Source: Callaeas wilsoni (taxonomy: Eukaryota > Chordata > Aves > Passeriformes > Callaeidae). Taken from it: a stretch of 64,000 nt of DNA. Shown one piece after another: positions 24,701 through 37,070 of this stretch (positions are counted from its first letter, which is position 1; every line of letters begins with the position of its first letter). The stretch spans positions 144,301-208,300 of the forward strand of contig VWPU01005002.1 of assembly GCA_013398955.1 (NCBI GenBank), in the 5' to 3' direction. A model generated the notes under the pieces. The model had not been told where the DNA came from. It made no database searches and was given only the letters and a program-made list of their open reading frames with translations. The translations under genes and the position numbers were made by a program.

Positions 24701-25894
24701 GGGCTCTGCTTCCCTTTACCATCCTCCAATACAATCTTCCAGGCATTTCAAAAGGTAAAAACATCCCACCTTTTTTTCATTTTGCCTCTTTCTGAATCCT
24801 CCTATAAAGGGGGATCATTACAAAGTGAAATAAGAAACTATGTGTGCAGAGACAGATTACATGAGACTGCATTAATGAAGCTCACAAAAAGGAATTGAAT
24901 GGGAAAACTTTACGTATTCTTGTGTTTTAAGTGCACACAGACAATGCAAGATTCCTATTTGCCTTAAAGGTACATAAATTTTTACTGACTTTATTTGCTG
25001 GAAACAAAGCATAATGTTCAGTATCACAGCACAATGATAGGGGTCTGTAAGTTGTATAGTCACTGTCTAGATCAATAAAATAAAAACGCAGTTTCAAATC
25101 GACCAAATATAAAATAACTTCTCAGAAGGCAAGGAACCAAAACAGTCTACAAGAATGATGAACAGTTGAAGAAAAAGATTCAAGAGTTCTTTATCAGTAA
25201 AATTCTTCAATTTGTCAAGGTGTAATAAACTGGTATTTAAAAATATACATTGTACTGTGCTCAGCCTGGAAATCAAGAGAGACCATATCACTAATATAAC
25301 TAACTAAATAAATAAATTGATTCTACTATCAAAACACTGTGATCATTTCACATTTTTTTCAATGGGAAAAAAATTTCATTTCCTGTAGTGAACTCAAGGT
25401 GAAGAGGGATTAAACTGATAACATTCAAAAGAAGTGCATTTGTTTATATAATCTAAAATAGGTGGGGAATAGTGACACAGAACAAAATATCAAGATGACA
25501 ATGCAAGCCATGGGAGATTTTAAGATGCCCTTTCATGCTGAAAGGCAATGCTAAAATAACATTATCCAGTTCCATGTATCTCTGTTTTCCCTAATTTTTC
25601 TCCAAGATTCTCCATATTTATAAGTGGTTACTGTTTCAAAGTGATCAGACTTGCAACACATCTTATTTTAGAATAGGGATACTGCCCAGTTTCAGAATTC
25701 CGACAGGAAATTAAGATTCTGCAATCACAGTCTGCATTTAGAGAGAAGAAAACATCAGTTGTCCCCATCCTAGAAACCAGCTCCCCAGTTAGGGAAAACT
25801 GCAACCCTAAGAAGATCTTTTTTTTCCTGTTTTTTCCCCAGAAAAGACAATAGGCTAGTCTTTAAAGCACACCTACATTACATATGGAAAATCT
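24701..25894. other. AT-rich non-coding stretch
   Basis: Nothing identified apart from a superb acceptor-like pyrimidine tract on the plus strand ending near 25842 with no good donor after it. Confidence 0.5.
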
Positions 25895-26000
25895 AATTCC
25901 AGGTCTTCATTGGTATTGATCACAGCAGGGATTCGAACACAGGTGTCACAGGGCAGTGTCCTAAGTGGAATTATACAGTGCTATTAGGAGCATTTTGCAA
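25895..26000 (-). mobile_element. Old tRNA-derived SINE relic
   Basis: The reverse strand contains GTGTTCGAATCCCTGCTGTG, with a near-perfect pol III B box (GTTCGAATCCC) around 25930-25940. It is preceded by a degraded tRNA-like half (GGACACTGCCCTGTGACACC) and followed by AT-rich body sequence. On the plus strand the pattern 'agcagggattcgaacacagg...gtgtcctaa' is typical of reversed tRNA-type/MIR-like SINEs of sauropsids. No intact tRNA cloverleaf can be formed. Confidence 0.5.
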
Positions 26001-26179
26001 ACAGTCCATGAGCCAGGGACAGCAGGAGCACATCCACATATTGCTCAGATGTCTCGGGAGTTCACAGGGTGAGAAGCACAGCAGGGCTGGGAACAGGACA
26101 CTGGGGTCAGGCTCCAGATTTTGAGGATAGAACCCCATAGGAAGAGATTGCTTTCCTTAGAGTAAAGAGAAGAAAGTCA

Positions 26180-26345
26180 CAAGGATTCTGGTTGGAAGAC
26201 ACGCCCAGTGGTCACCCAGAGCAGCCACCTGCCCAAAGCAGGAGTGCTGCCAGCACCAGCTCAGCTCTGCCATGGCTTTCTCTTGCTCAATCTTGAATAC
26301 TCTGGCAGGCAAAGAGGGCACCATCCACCCAGAGATAAAGCTTCT
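26180..26345 (-). mobile_element. Possible diverged CR1 3' relic
   Basis: Plus-strand pieces 'tggttggaaga', 'ctgcccaaagcaggag', 'ctcaatcttgaatactc' and 'gaggcaccatccaccc' (the last approximate) follow the order of a reversed CR1 tail, but the 3' terminal motif is missing and identity is low. Chance similarity is possible. Confidence 0.4.
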
Positions 26346-26529
26346 CTTGCCTCTAATCTGAGCCCTGCAAGATTCAGTGCAGCCATTTATCCCTTGATGT
26401 TGTGGTGAATGAACCAACCCAAATAATGGCCAGGGGGCCACAGAGCCCAGAAAAAGAGGGTTGTTGGGCTGGCTCCAAAGGGTAAAATCCCCCTCGGTGA
26501 GGATGGGTTCTCCCATTGAATTCCTGTGA

Positions 26530-26960
26530 CCTGATCTAGGCTCGGTCTGTCTGATTGACAGTGGACAGACCCCCCTTGTATCTCCTAAGGAAAGGTAACC
26601 AGACCTGTCCTGCCCTTCCCTTCTTCCTATAGGTCCCTTCTATGTCATCCCCGCCCCCTTCCTGTATCCCTTTAAAGCCCACTCGGGCTACTATCTTGTC
26701 CTCTTCGCTTCCGGTCCCCTTCGAGGGAGTTTCTACAACAAACCCTGGGAATACCAGCCGAAGGAGCCACCTCACTCATTAATTTCTGGTCACGCCTGGG
26801 CTATCTATAAGCCCCAGGCGCGCGTGGCTCCGTGCCTTCCACCGCACGGGCGAGGAAGCTGCCAGCGAGGCACCGAGGTGCCACAGAGTGCTGTCCCTTT
26901 GTTTTGGGCACGTCTGGACAAGCTGCAGCTCTCCCAGCCCGGCCAGTGCGCCTGTGTACT
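26530..26960. other. CpG-containing GC-rich islet of unknown origin
   Basis: About 430 bp with many CpG dinucleotides (CTTCGCTTCCGG, CCCTTCGAGG, CAGGCGCGCGTGG, CCGCACGGGCGAGG) inside AT-rich, CpG-poor DNA. TTTAAAG and TATAAG elements lie in or beside it, with a GC box on the minus strand (GGGGGCGGGG, about 26650). Overlapping frames exist on the minus strand (26536-26775, 26801-27044). Possible explanations are a solo retroviral LTR, a small promoter or enhancer islet, or a gene-conversion/transposon remnant. I could not find convincing LTR ends or a target-site duplication. Confidence 0.5.
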
Positions 26961-29689
26961 AATATACCTTGCCATATGTTTTGACTCCACGAGGAAGACT
27001 TTGGCTCTGTCACCTCTATCCCTGTTCTTTAAATAGCTATACACTGCTCTATACCGTACCTGCCCTTCGACTTCTTCCCCGATGCCCTCAGTCTCTCACT
27101 GCAGTCCTTGTTGACCCACTGGACCCTCGTCTGTATGTAAAGGGCTGCTACTGCTCCACTGAGGGATATCCAAACAAATCAGGAAACACTACATTAGGAC
27201 ACTTCAAGGTTTTTCTCCTTTTCTTTCCCTTCCCTGAACTTCTTTTGCAAAACAAGCATATTACCACAAATCGTTGCAATGATACAAATTAACCTTATCT
27301 GATAAAAATTAACATGACCCAAAAGCTGTTCCATTGATTCATGACAAAATATGGGGTTATCTTCTTTACCTGAGGTGCCTAATAAAGACAAATAAAGAAA
27401 CAAAGAAAGATTTAAGCATAGGCTATTCTTTTTTTTTCCTAGCCGATAATTGAAAAAAGCACCTGAAAAGAGCAATTAATCTTCCTTATCTGAGCTGACT
27501 TATCATAAGAGGCATCGCCTTCTGGAGTTGTCTGTTCACTTCATTGCCTACAAATGGAGGGTGATAGACTTAGGCTCACATCAAGCTTAGTGTAGATGAC
27601 TCCCATGTTACTAGCAATGTTTGCTAATAATATGCAAGCTAAACAGACAAGCTAAGTTCCTCTCCTAAATTCAAGCTGTTTTGATAAAGCAAGCAGGAGT
27701 AAAAATGTGGTTATGTTTTGATAGAACAGGAAGCAGTTACAAATTTAAATGCAAAGTTGGCATTAATGGTACAATTTGCATCACTCTCCAAAGCTAATGT
27801 GCAGCCATTACACTTTTTTTTAGTACAGTGTAAAATGCACAGCATATATTTCATTCGAGAGTTTGCAGACTCTGGGAAGTTTCACTGCTTTCTTACCACA
27901 GTGGACACTTTAACTCTATTCTCTTACTTCGTTCATCTCCTCTATGAAATTCCTATACATTATTATAAAAGGAACGCAGGACATCTCCTAATTTTTTTTT
28001 TTCAATTGCACAATGTTATTTTATATGATTTGCCAATATTACACTCATAAAGTGTAGAAATGTAAGCCCTTCTCTACTAAAAAAACACTCCAAAGCCTAA
28101 ACTCTAGCAATATTCATAATCCAGCAACATCACAGCTGATTTAATTTATCAGCACCACTGTCTTTTTCAAAGCTGACAGCAAGGAGTGAGAGCATTGTGA
28201 GGGGTCATCACATTTCACAAATGTTTTGGCTGGGAGAGGTAGATCAAAAGGCTTTTTGGCAAGGAAAAAGAGGACCCCTAGGAACAGAAATGTAAGAGAA
28301 GTACCTTAGTGAGGAATTTATCCGCCTCCTCACTCCGGAGTGGAAGCAGTGAGGAAGTGAACTGAAACCTCAAGCAGCCAGGAGGTGTGATGGACTGGGC
28401 TAGACCAAGACAACCAGGAACACACCAAGCAAGTGGGCTGGGAGGGGAAGATGAAGAGTGGCCCCTTCATTCCTGTATAGAAGCAGCCCTTCCTGAAGGC
28501 ACGATGCAGTGTCATCTGAAAGCCTTTATGGAAAAGGTCTGATTTCTAGATGAGGTGTTTTTCCAAGCCCTTCAATTGTGCAGATCAGCGTTGGATGACT
28601 GATACTCCCATTCTGTCAAAGAGAAATCGTTGGGACCAGTGAAAAAGCTTAAATCTCAACTACTACCGGGTTTTTTCTTCTATTAAATCTTATTTGAAAT
28701 CATTTATATATGGGAACACCTATGAAACAAAGTAGATTTGTAATTTTTAACAGAAGAACTGTAGTTCTGCCTAAGCCAAAGTTATTCAAAGGAGAAACAT
28801 ATTTAACTGATGGGATGAGAAATTCAGTGTGGCAAAGATCTTATTCAGCCTCAATAAAGCATGAGCAAAAAAGAGAACAAAAGAGAGACAAATTCACATA
28901 AGCACTGGCACTGAAGATACAGAGGTGTGGGAAGGGCCAGGGAGAGATGGACATTTAATACCATAGTTTTGGCAAAGACTCATATCCTGTAATTTTAGCT
29001 ATCAACAGAGCATTCTCCAGAGAGTGGTGCAAAGCAAAAATTCAAATTCCTCCCAGTCTGAGAAGAAAAGACAAACTAGATTGCTAACACAGGGATCTGT
29101 ATTTGTTGACTGGAGTTAAAGGACTAATTATCTTCTGTCAAAATTAACTAGATTTATATTCGTCTTACTAAAGGTATTCTGGTATATAATGGTGCAAAAA
29201 AACCCAGCAGAGAATTGGTAACAAAAGCAAAATACCTCAAAGTTAAGCCCCGTGCCGTACCTTGCAGACACAAACTTCAGCTCCAGCAGGTTCTGCTTCT
29301 CCAGCTGCCTTATCTACCTTTCTATATAACGAGTCCAGCTCACAGAAAGTGAGTTCACTGAGCACATTTTCAGATCAAAAACCTTATTAAAGGAACATAA
29401 TGTGAGGAAGATAGGACCAGGTGATTGACAGTAATTGTATTGGAAATGGGAAAGGCTGCATAGCCCTTTTTGAAATGCAGATTTCCCAGGACTGTGAGAG
29501 GATGAGATCCAATGCTGCATTGGGCCCATTAAACAGCTTTTTAGGCCAGAAGGGATATCTTTGGAGTCTCACTTCACAGGCCACAACATTTCACTGTTTA
29601 ATTCCTTCATTAAAGCAGTAAGAGTTCATTGTGCTGTATCATATCATTTAGATTAAAAAGGATTTTCAAGGAAAAGAATAATCTATGAA
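26961..29689. other. Non-coding stretch
   Basis: Only short frames. AT-rich, with poly-T and poly-A runs. Nothing identified. Confidence 0.5.
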
Positions 29690-29835
29690 ACTCCTAGATA
29701 AGGTTATTCCAGCAGTTATTTAGCCTTGCTGTAAAAAGTCCTCTTTTTGTCACCTGAAATAATCTGGTTTTAGAGATTGAGTAGCATCATGCTTTCATTC
29801 ACTAGATTAAATTGTCATCCTATATCAAAAAATGT
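29690..29835 (-). mobile_element. Ancient CR1/L3-type LINE relic
   Basis: The plus strand reads 'ttattccagcagttattta', 'gccttgctgtaaaaagtcc', 'aaataatctggttttag' and 'attcactagattaaattgtc'. This resembles the reversed 3' region of old CR1/L3 elements ('...cactagattaaa...' follows the '...ctggtttcag...' block). Heavily decayed. Confidence 0.45.
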
Positions 29836-29929
29836 CGCTGTGTAGCAACTCTTAAACCACGATAAAATAGTGTGCCAACCTTCTCTTTGTCAAAATAAAA
29901 AGATTGTGTTTCTTCACTTCTCCTCGCAG

Positions 29930-30087
29930 ACAGCATGTCCAGACCTCTGACTGTGCTGGAAGGATTTCAGAGGCATTTAAAACATCAGCACCACAGCTGG
30001 ACTCAGACCCCAGCAGCATTTTCACCAGGACAGACGTGACATCGTACCTTAACTCCTACAGGATATCTCTTCACCAGATATATTCAG
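29930..30087 (+). other. Exon-like segment with open frame (unidentified)
   Basis: A strong acceptor (TTCTTCACTTCTCCTCGCAG, ending 29929) precedes 158 nt whose second frame is fully open. The predicted peptide starts QHVQTSDCAGRISEAF and ends TDVTSYLNSYRISLHQIYS, up to a moderate donor TCAG|GTATCC at 30087/30088. If unspliced the frame runs on to a stop at 30197. I recognise no family. The segment starts after one leftover base and ends one base into a codon, so it does not join the next candidate (30733) in frame. Confidence 0.2.
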
Positions 30088-30291
30088 GTATCCCTGGTTT
30101 CCTTAGTGCCACACTGTACACGGGGTGGTTCCAGAGCTCCCTGACAGCACAATGGCTTTGCACCAGCAGTCAGAGGTGGCAGCTGTGGAAAACATGAGCC
30201 TGAAACACCTGAGTGAATGCTGTCTTACAGAGGACTACGTCGTGGTGATGCCTAAAGACTTTTAGACTTTTCACATATTTGTAGCTTTGTA

Positions 30292-30348
30292 GATTTTTAA
30301 TATATAGTTGTATATGCTATGATTTTTAATATATGTTGTATATGTTTT
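30292..30348. repeat. Two-copy AT-rich tandem duplication (about 29 bp)
   Basis: GATTTTTAATATATAGTTGT begins the first unit (30292-30320). The second (30321-30348) begins GATTTTTAATATATGTTGTA, lacking one base pair and differing at a few sites. Slippage duplication. Confidence 0.85.
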
Positions 30349-30732
30349 CCTGCCTTTCCTCGCATTTTAGAATAATAAGCTAACCCTTTCTAGCACATTC
30401 TCTAGTGTTTAGAAATTCTGTTTAGTCTTATTCTCAAGAAGAGAATTTCTGACAAGGACACCTCGTTTTTCACCAGAATTTGAGAGACATAACAAGATAT
30501 AGGGCAAAGAACGCTCTGGACCAACTCCAAGGGGCAGACACAAGGGTGGGTTACTGGGGCAACTGATCTCTTCTTGGATGTACCTGTGATTAATTAACCC
30601 TTTTAAATTGCAGAAATCCTGTACCACATGTATGCATAGCCATATTGTGCACCTGAAAGCTTCCATTAAAGAACTGCTTTTTATCTTACCCCTCTTAATA
30701 TTGTTTGGAAAGTTTTTATCTCTTGATTCTAG

Positions 30733-30850
30733 GCAACGGTGGAGTCAGAAATACCTGAGCTAGCTTTTAAAAACTTCACTGTGACAGCACGGAGCTCTAT
30801 ACAGCTAAAATTATCTTGTTTCTTGGCAGTCTACAGCACAGACATACTGG
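30733..30850 (+). other. Exon-like segment with single open frame (unidentified)
   Basis: The acceptor TTTTTATCTCTTGATTCTAG ends at 30732 and the donor CTGG|GTAAGATTC is at 30850/30851. Of the three frames only one is open, giving ATVESEIPELAFKNFTVTA then RSSIQLKLSCFLAVYSTDIL. The donor is good and the acceptor fair. No family recognised. The frame continues past the donor to 30942 if unspliced. A chance pseudo-exon remains the leading alternative. Confidence 0.22.
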
Positions 30851-33800
30851 GTAAGATTCATCTGGCCAAGTGTAGACACACACATCTGAGCCAGACACCC
30901 TTGGCTCCTATATGGACATCTTCTCTGAGAGTAGGTGTTTGAAATAGATTACATGAGTCACCCCTTAAAAGTGCCTACTTTTCTCCACGGATCACACAGG
31001 GAACCTAGAATAGCTCAGAGGTAGGCACCTCCAGGCTGTAGTAAAGTTTGCCAAATTGAATCCCACCCCCTCCAAGGAGAGAGGATAGACTCTGGAAAAA
31101 GCACATCAGAAACTTTCAGAGGTCCTGGTTTTGCCTTTTTCTTCTTCCCCTTTCCATCAGGCTTGGTATGAAAATACTGATTGTTTGAGGGGAAATTGAA
31201 AAGAGTTTTGTCAAACTTCTTCATTCAAAATGAATCTTTCCAAGTACTGTATGATACTATTAGTACTGCTTCACTTCAAACCTACATGTATTAAGAATTT
31301 CAAATTAATTTTATTTAAAGAATCTCTAGAGGAAAGTTACACTTTTCCATATAACTTTCCACCTTGTTTAAAACTAGCAGCCTTTTGTCATTTCAACATT
31401 TTAGTAGTTTCTTCCCCTTTTTCTGTATGATTTCAGATAGGTCTGGAAAAAGTGAGTGAACACTTCAGTGTTTGCATTATGATACTAATGTATATCAGGG
31501 TACTGCACTGATTGCAGCTTGGTTATTTTGGAGACTTTTCTGTTTCTTATTTGATTTTGGCAAGCAACAATAGTTATGTGCAATGTGTTGCTTAGGAACT
31601 ACATACTAAATACTGCGTGAACTCAATAATTATTACTGCAGCTGACCTTCATTACTCTGTAGACATTAATATTTAGAGTACATATTTTCATTAGGATTTG
31701 GAAAATAAAACCAACAACTTAAAACACACAAATCCAGATAACAAAGTATTTCTTTCTGCTTACAACTGTCCAGTCTCATACTGATCAAATGGGAGCAGTG
31801 TGTAAGTGGTGCTCACAACCTGAGATTCCAAGGGGTCCATGCACCTTCTTCACTTCTTTGATTTACGTTGTGAAAACAGATTGGGCAGGTTGAGCCTATA
31901 ATGCTGGAGATCAGGTGTTTCAAGATTTAGTTCAAGAGATTTCAAATGAGATCCTCTGCTACATGTTGCTTCAGTAAAAATAGAAGAAATTATTTTTAGC
32001 TGAAAAAATTCCTCATTTTTATTTTTTCTTCCTTTAGATAGCAAAAATTAGTATTTTATATTAAAAATGGTTATTTTAACCCCTCTTCTGTGCTGTTCTC
32101 CTGGGATGCAATACTTTAAGAGAATCAGGATGATGTGGCCACAGAAATGCCATTCATTTGCCAGTATCAATTACTCAATGTGCTACTGACCTTAAAAGCT
32201 GGGCTAGATGAATGAGTTGGAAGAGACTCACAAATACAGTGTTGCTGTTGTCCTCTTTTTGGTTATTCCCATATGATCATCTTCCATCTTTTCTCTTACT
32301 GGCCTATTAAGCATGTACATTTGAAAGAAGTAATACTTTTCCCTTACCACAGCACTATTTCTCTTTTTCCTTGTTTGAAGAAGACAACCGTAGATGTTCC
32401 TGTTTTAAATGATGACTGAAAATACAAGAAATTCTCAACACCGCTCTAAATCAAGCTAAATTAAAGTTTTGCCTTTGAACTGAGATGGAACATTATAAGC
32501 CAAAATTTTCATTTACTTTGGGGTATATTTAATCCAAAGTTTTAGGTGTTCTTTTGGTCTTTCTCAGCAGCTTTTTTAAGTTTCAACAATGAAAAAGGTT
32601 AGCATGCAAAAGCTGAAAAGTGGACTATTTCTGAGTACACTAAATGAAATGCACCTTTTACATCATACCATAAAATTAATTATGCCAGAGAGAAAGCAAA
32701 CTTGTGTTATACAAGCCCTCAAAATTTTTCCGTGAAAAGAATTCAGACCAACAATCAACACAGACATATGAAACTGCATTATTACAAAGGTTTTCTCCTC
32801 AGAATTTATGATGAATGTAAATTTGAATTCCACACTGCAAGATAATGCTGAATGCCCAAAAGATAAATTATGGCAAGGTAGATTTCAAATAGAAGAAACT
32901 ATGAAATATTTAAGAAACAAGATTACATAAATAGTGCCACATTATAAGCATCCAACTTGTGTGGTAGAGTCCATTTTTATTTAATAACAACATGATGCAA
33001 GATCATTTACAGATAAAAGAGCAAGAACCCCATTTTTAGACACAAACCAAATAGTTCTTTGAATGAGACATGCATCCTCATGTATTTACATGAGTTCAGA
33101 GACATAAAATCTTATCTAAAGAAACTACTGTTTGACTATGAAGCATCAGTTATATCTCTTACTTGCCAAGTTGTCAAACTTTTTATCAGTGATATCTGAG
33201 TTTCCTCAGTCATTCTGTGATTGGTAGACAAGCATAGAGCAGTATTTAAGTTTTTGACCATGTAACTGCACTTGTTGGCTGACTTGATTATTTCTGTTGT
33301 GGATAGGACAAATTACATTGCACTGGGCTTTGCTGCGGTACAAGGATTGTGTCATCCCTTTTCATTACTTAACTTTTTTTTTTTCAGTAGACTCACGCTG
33401 TAGCTACATTAATTATAATGAAAATTACTAACTGTAGTAGTAATACTCATTATATTGTGCATATATTAACAGCACAAGCAGCACTTGATACCTAGTGTAC
33501 AGCACACTGGAAATTCAGCTTGATTTTTGTGGCTCTTACTGCATCCCAAAACTGCTCTTGCTCCCAGACAGACAAGGTCCTTGTGTTACAGCACAAGCTG
33601 GTTTCAGAATCGGCACTAACTTGTACACTCATTTGATATACTTTGAAACATAAGCATTTTCTCTTCACTTCCAGATTTTCTCACCCCTTGACACCGGTCA
33701 ACTCTTCAAAGCACCGCCTGACAAGGAGACAGAAGAACAGCCTGAACAGAGGCATCCTGCTGGGAAACACCAGTACCTCCCCACATACATCTGCTCCAAG

Positions 33801-34393
33801 TTTCTTCTAGCCCATCAAGACCAGTAGTCATAGGCCAAGATTTTTTTTAAAGTCTAATTTGATTTCACACAACAATATTCCAGCTATTGTATTCATTCAA
33901 CGGGGCTAGTGCCATGATTTAGGAGTGTGCTTTTACGATGCACACAGAAAAAATTTTCCCAGGGTGTGAATTCTTTTATGGGTCAACATACAGAAGCCAA
34001 AAATCATTCCAGGATTTTATGTTTCCACCTTGGGAAAATGTTGTGTTTCTATCCTGGAAAAATACCGAACAGTTGAATATTTGTATCTTCTGCAAAGATT
34101 TTCCCCCCAAGATCAAGTTTGAGAGCTTGTTCTGGCAATGCCCAATAGTCTACAGTCCTGCATGCTGTCACATATGCTCTGTCTCTCAGCAGGCATGGTT
34201 CTGCAGCTCAGAGTCCACAGAGAGGGGCAGGGAGGCAACTGGAGAACAGGAGTTGCTGCAAAAATTGAAAGAAAGACAACCAAGTAGGACAAGGCGTCAA
34301 GATGAGAGCTCATGTAATGGTCTCCTCTACTCCTCAAGAATGTTTCTTTGTAAAGTCATAGCTTCCCCAAACTACCAACAGCTTTCTGTGTAA
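30851..34393. other. AT-rich non-coding stretch with one 151-codon frame
   Basis: Very AT-rich, especially 31230-33480. The only long frame is 33938-34393 (+), 151 codons starting MHTEKIFPGCEFFYGS, with no recognisable domain. It ends exactly where an A-rich tract begins. I do not call it a gene. Confidence 0.45.
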
Positions 34394-34500
34394 GAAAAAA
34401 ACAACCAACCAAACAAACAAAAAACCCAAACAAACAAAAAAACCCACCAAAAACTGACCTTAAACCAAACAAACAATCAAAACAAAAAACGAACAGCAAA
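34394..34500. repeat. AAAC-rich low-complexity tract
   Basis: A run built from AAAC/CAAA units (for example ACCAACCAAACAAACAAAAA) on the plus strand. It could be a decayed A-rich tail of a retroposed sequence or simple-sequence expansion. The 151-codon frame at 33938 ends immediately upstream. Confidence 0.9.
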
Positions 34501-37070
34501 ATGTATATGTATAGTCCTGAATACTCAGTAGCAGTTTTAAATGGACTGAGTAAATCCCCTAAACAATAAATCAACGACCACAACATAAGCACAGATCTGC
34601 CTCTCATGTGCTACCTGGTATCTATGAATATATTTCCATTAAAAAATTCATAAGGATTTACTTCTGTGTCAACAGGGACAAGGCAAAGGAATGGAAGAGA
34701 TGATGGTTTAAGGTAAGAAGTTAAGGCTGACTGTCGAGAGCAGTCCTGTTATTTACTTGGCTCTCAAGCACACCCAAAGCACACGGCTTTTGTACACACC
34801 AGGTAAAGAGAGATTTGCAGCGTGCTTACTTCTGTAGGGCTGTCCAAGACCTTCACTTAGCTGCAGCATTTGGCATAGTTGTTGCGGCAATCCTGCACAA
34901 TGCCTGTGTGTTTCTCAAAGCCCTTTTCCAAGCCTCTGTGTGATTTAACTGAGAGCCAATATTCTATTTCCACAATATTTTAAGTTAACGGCAAAAAAAT
35001 TCTGGACATATCTTATTACTCTGCTCGTCTTTTCCCCCAGGGCCTTTCTGCTGCCTCTGACAGCTTTCTGATTGCAGCCTTTCCTCGTCCAGCAATGCCT
35101 CAAGTTCCATCATCCAAATTACTGTACTTTAAGTCCCCTGCAGTAACTGCGTTTATTTCCAATATCCCAACAGGAAGACCCCCATCAAGATGAGTCATTC
35201 TTATTTCCAAGGGTGTTGTGCTGAGGCCACTCAGAGGAAGATGCAGCAGCAGCTGCTTTGTATTAGCCTAGTGGGGGAAAAAAAGCACAAGGCCCTGCTT
35301 TCAGCTAAATTTCTTTCCAGCAATACAGACACTTTTTTCAGAAATGATGAAAATTACAAACACTTACTCTAACAAAAACCCTGTTGGAAGCACCAGAGTA
35401 CTGAAAACCTCTGGAATTGTGCCATGATGTGCGGAAAAGAGAACCGGCTATTTTAAACTTGCTGCCGTCTGGACAGAAAGCGATGCTTTGCTGTGAACTG
35501 CTGGGCCTCTGAACTGTTCATTCATGCGTTATTTTCTGGCAGCCTTCACCATTTCCACAGAATCACTGGCAGCAGCCTCACTAGAGAGCAGGTAATTCTG
35601 ACCCTGCAAATTATCTACCACTATTAATCACAAATAGTTTTTCAGCTGCCTCATAGCAGTGATTATTCAGAGCTGTTTTAGGATGGTGTAACGCTGCCAT
35701 GAAACCTCACACATACAGATTCTCTGAAGATCCAGAATAATCCTTGCTTTCGACTCAAAGGAGCACAAGAAAAGCATGTTACTGCTGTAGTACGGATAGA
35801 GCCAGCTCATGCAGACCTTTAAACAACGGAGCTAGAATTGGGTCAAGGTGTAGCAGAAGTCTGAAAAGTTTTGATTCTAAATCAAATATGTATTTCCAGC
35901 TCTAATTCTGCTATCTTTGAAAAGAATCCTTGCATTTTGTACACAGGTAGCGCAGACTAGTCACTGGACTATATATCATTTATTCTTGGGCTCCAGAGAG
36001 GTAGTTAAAAATAAACAAATGCCTGTGTGTATCAGCATAAGAACCCCACATTCCCAAAACTTTGGACATCAGTGGAAAATTACGGTATGCATGCATTGTT
36101 TAGGTGTGATACGATGTGGCTTTCTGGAGCCACTGCAATTAGCCAGTGATATACAAAATGAGTAGTCATGGTCAGTGCACAGAAAACACAAGCAAGGCCA
36201 CCCAACAAGTAGCTAAATTTTCAAAGTGCTGCCTAAACTCTGGTACCCGTGGTTCTGTGCACAGTGGGACAGCCCAAGGTCAGAGACACAGAATACAGTT
36301 TCAGCGATGTGGTGGAGAAACATCTTCCCTTAGAGTCCATCTCACATATCTAACTTTGAAAGCTGTCATTTTAATTGCAGACATTTGTTACATTTGTTCT
36401 TCCTAGCTACTCTTCTTTTCCCAAGTGGAATGAAAGTGGTGCCTGACAGGCTGTTTGGAAGATTAGGGATTTCTTTGTTTTTTGCTCTTAATGTTCTTGC
36501 TGAATTTATTTATAGCTTGGCTGGTTATTAGAACTTGTTCCATATGGTAATCTGGCAATGCCAAGCCAAGGATTTAAAATTAAAAAATAGATTATTTCAG
36601 CAAGAATATATATTTTTGTGATTTGGAAATTCACTCAAAAGTATCGGAACACCATTTAACCCAGCTTTTCAGGGGAGATGCGAGGGAGGAAAGTAGCCAG
36701 AGGGTAAATAGGAGACTATATGAAAGTAGAAATTTTCTTTCATGTTGTTGGAAAGTGGCCCAAAAGTTCATTGTGTTGAAGCCTACTTCAACAAGAGAAA
36801 AGAAGACAGCTTTTCTGGATTAGAGGGTTTTCCAGTCTTCTGCTTCTGTAGGAAATGCAGCTATGAACCCCTGGGAGGAAAGCAAAAAGAAAACAGCCCA
36901 GGAAGCAAACAATTTGGACCCAAACTAAGACAAATTAGATACACGCCTGTATAACTAAAACAGAAAATACCAATAAATTACATGTTTTGGGTATTAAGCA
37001 TATGTGAAAAGGCTGTTCTGCAATGCCAAGTGGACAATAAGAAATAAGAAATTATATACATCTAGGTTAC
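34501..37070. other. Non-coding stretch
   Basis: A 37-nt segment (34676-34712, +) sits between an acceptor (TGTGTCAACAG) and donor (AAG|GTAAGA), but it is too short to support. Nothing else identified. Confidence 0.45.

Noticed and set aside
25895..26000. Functional tRNA gene
   Set aside because: Only the B box is intact. No acceptor stem or anticodon arm can be formed and there is no pol III terminator in place.
26398..27200. Solo LTR with TG...CA ends
   Set aside because: A TGTTGTGG start is possible at 26398, but I could not find a matching CA end with a target-site duplication, so the segment is reported only as a GC-rich islet.
30120..30262. Resemblance to the histone H3 C-terminal region (FQSS ... 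MPKD followed by a stop)
   Set aside because: Only two short motifs match and they lie in different frames. The intervening residues do not align, so this is most likely coincidence. A translated search would settle it.
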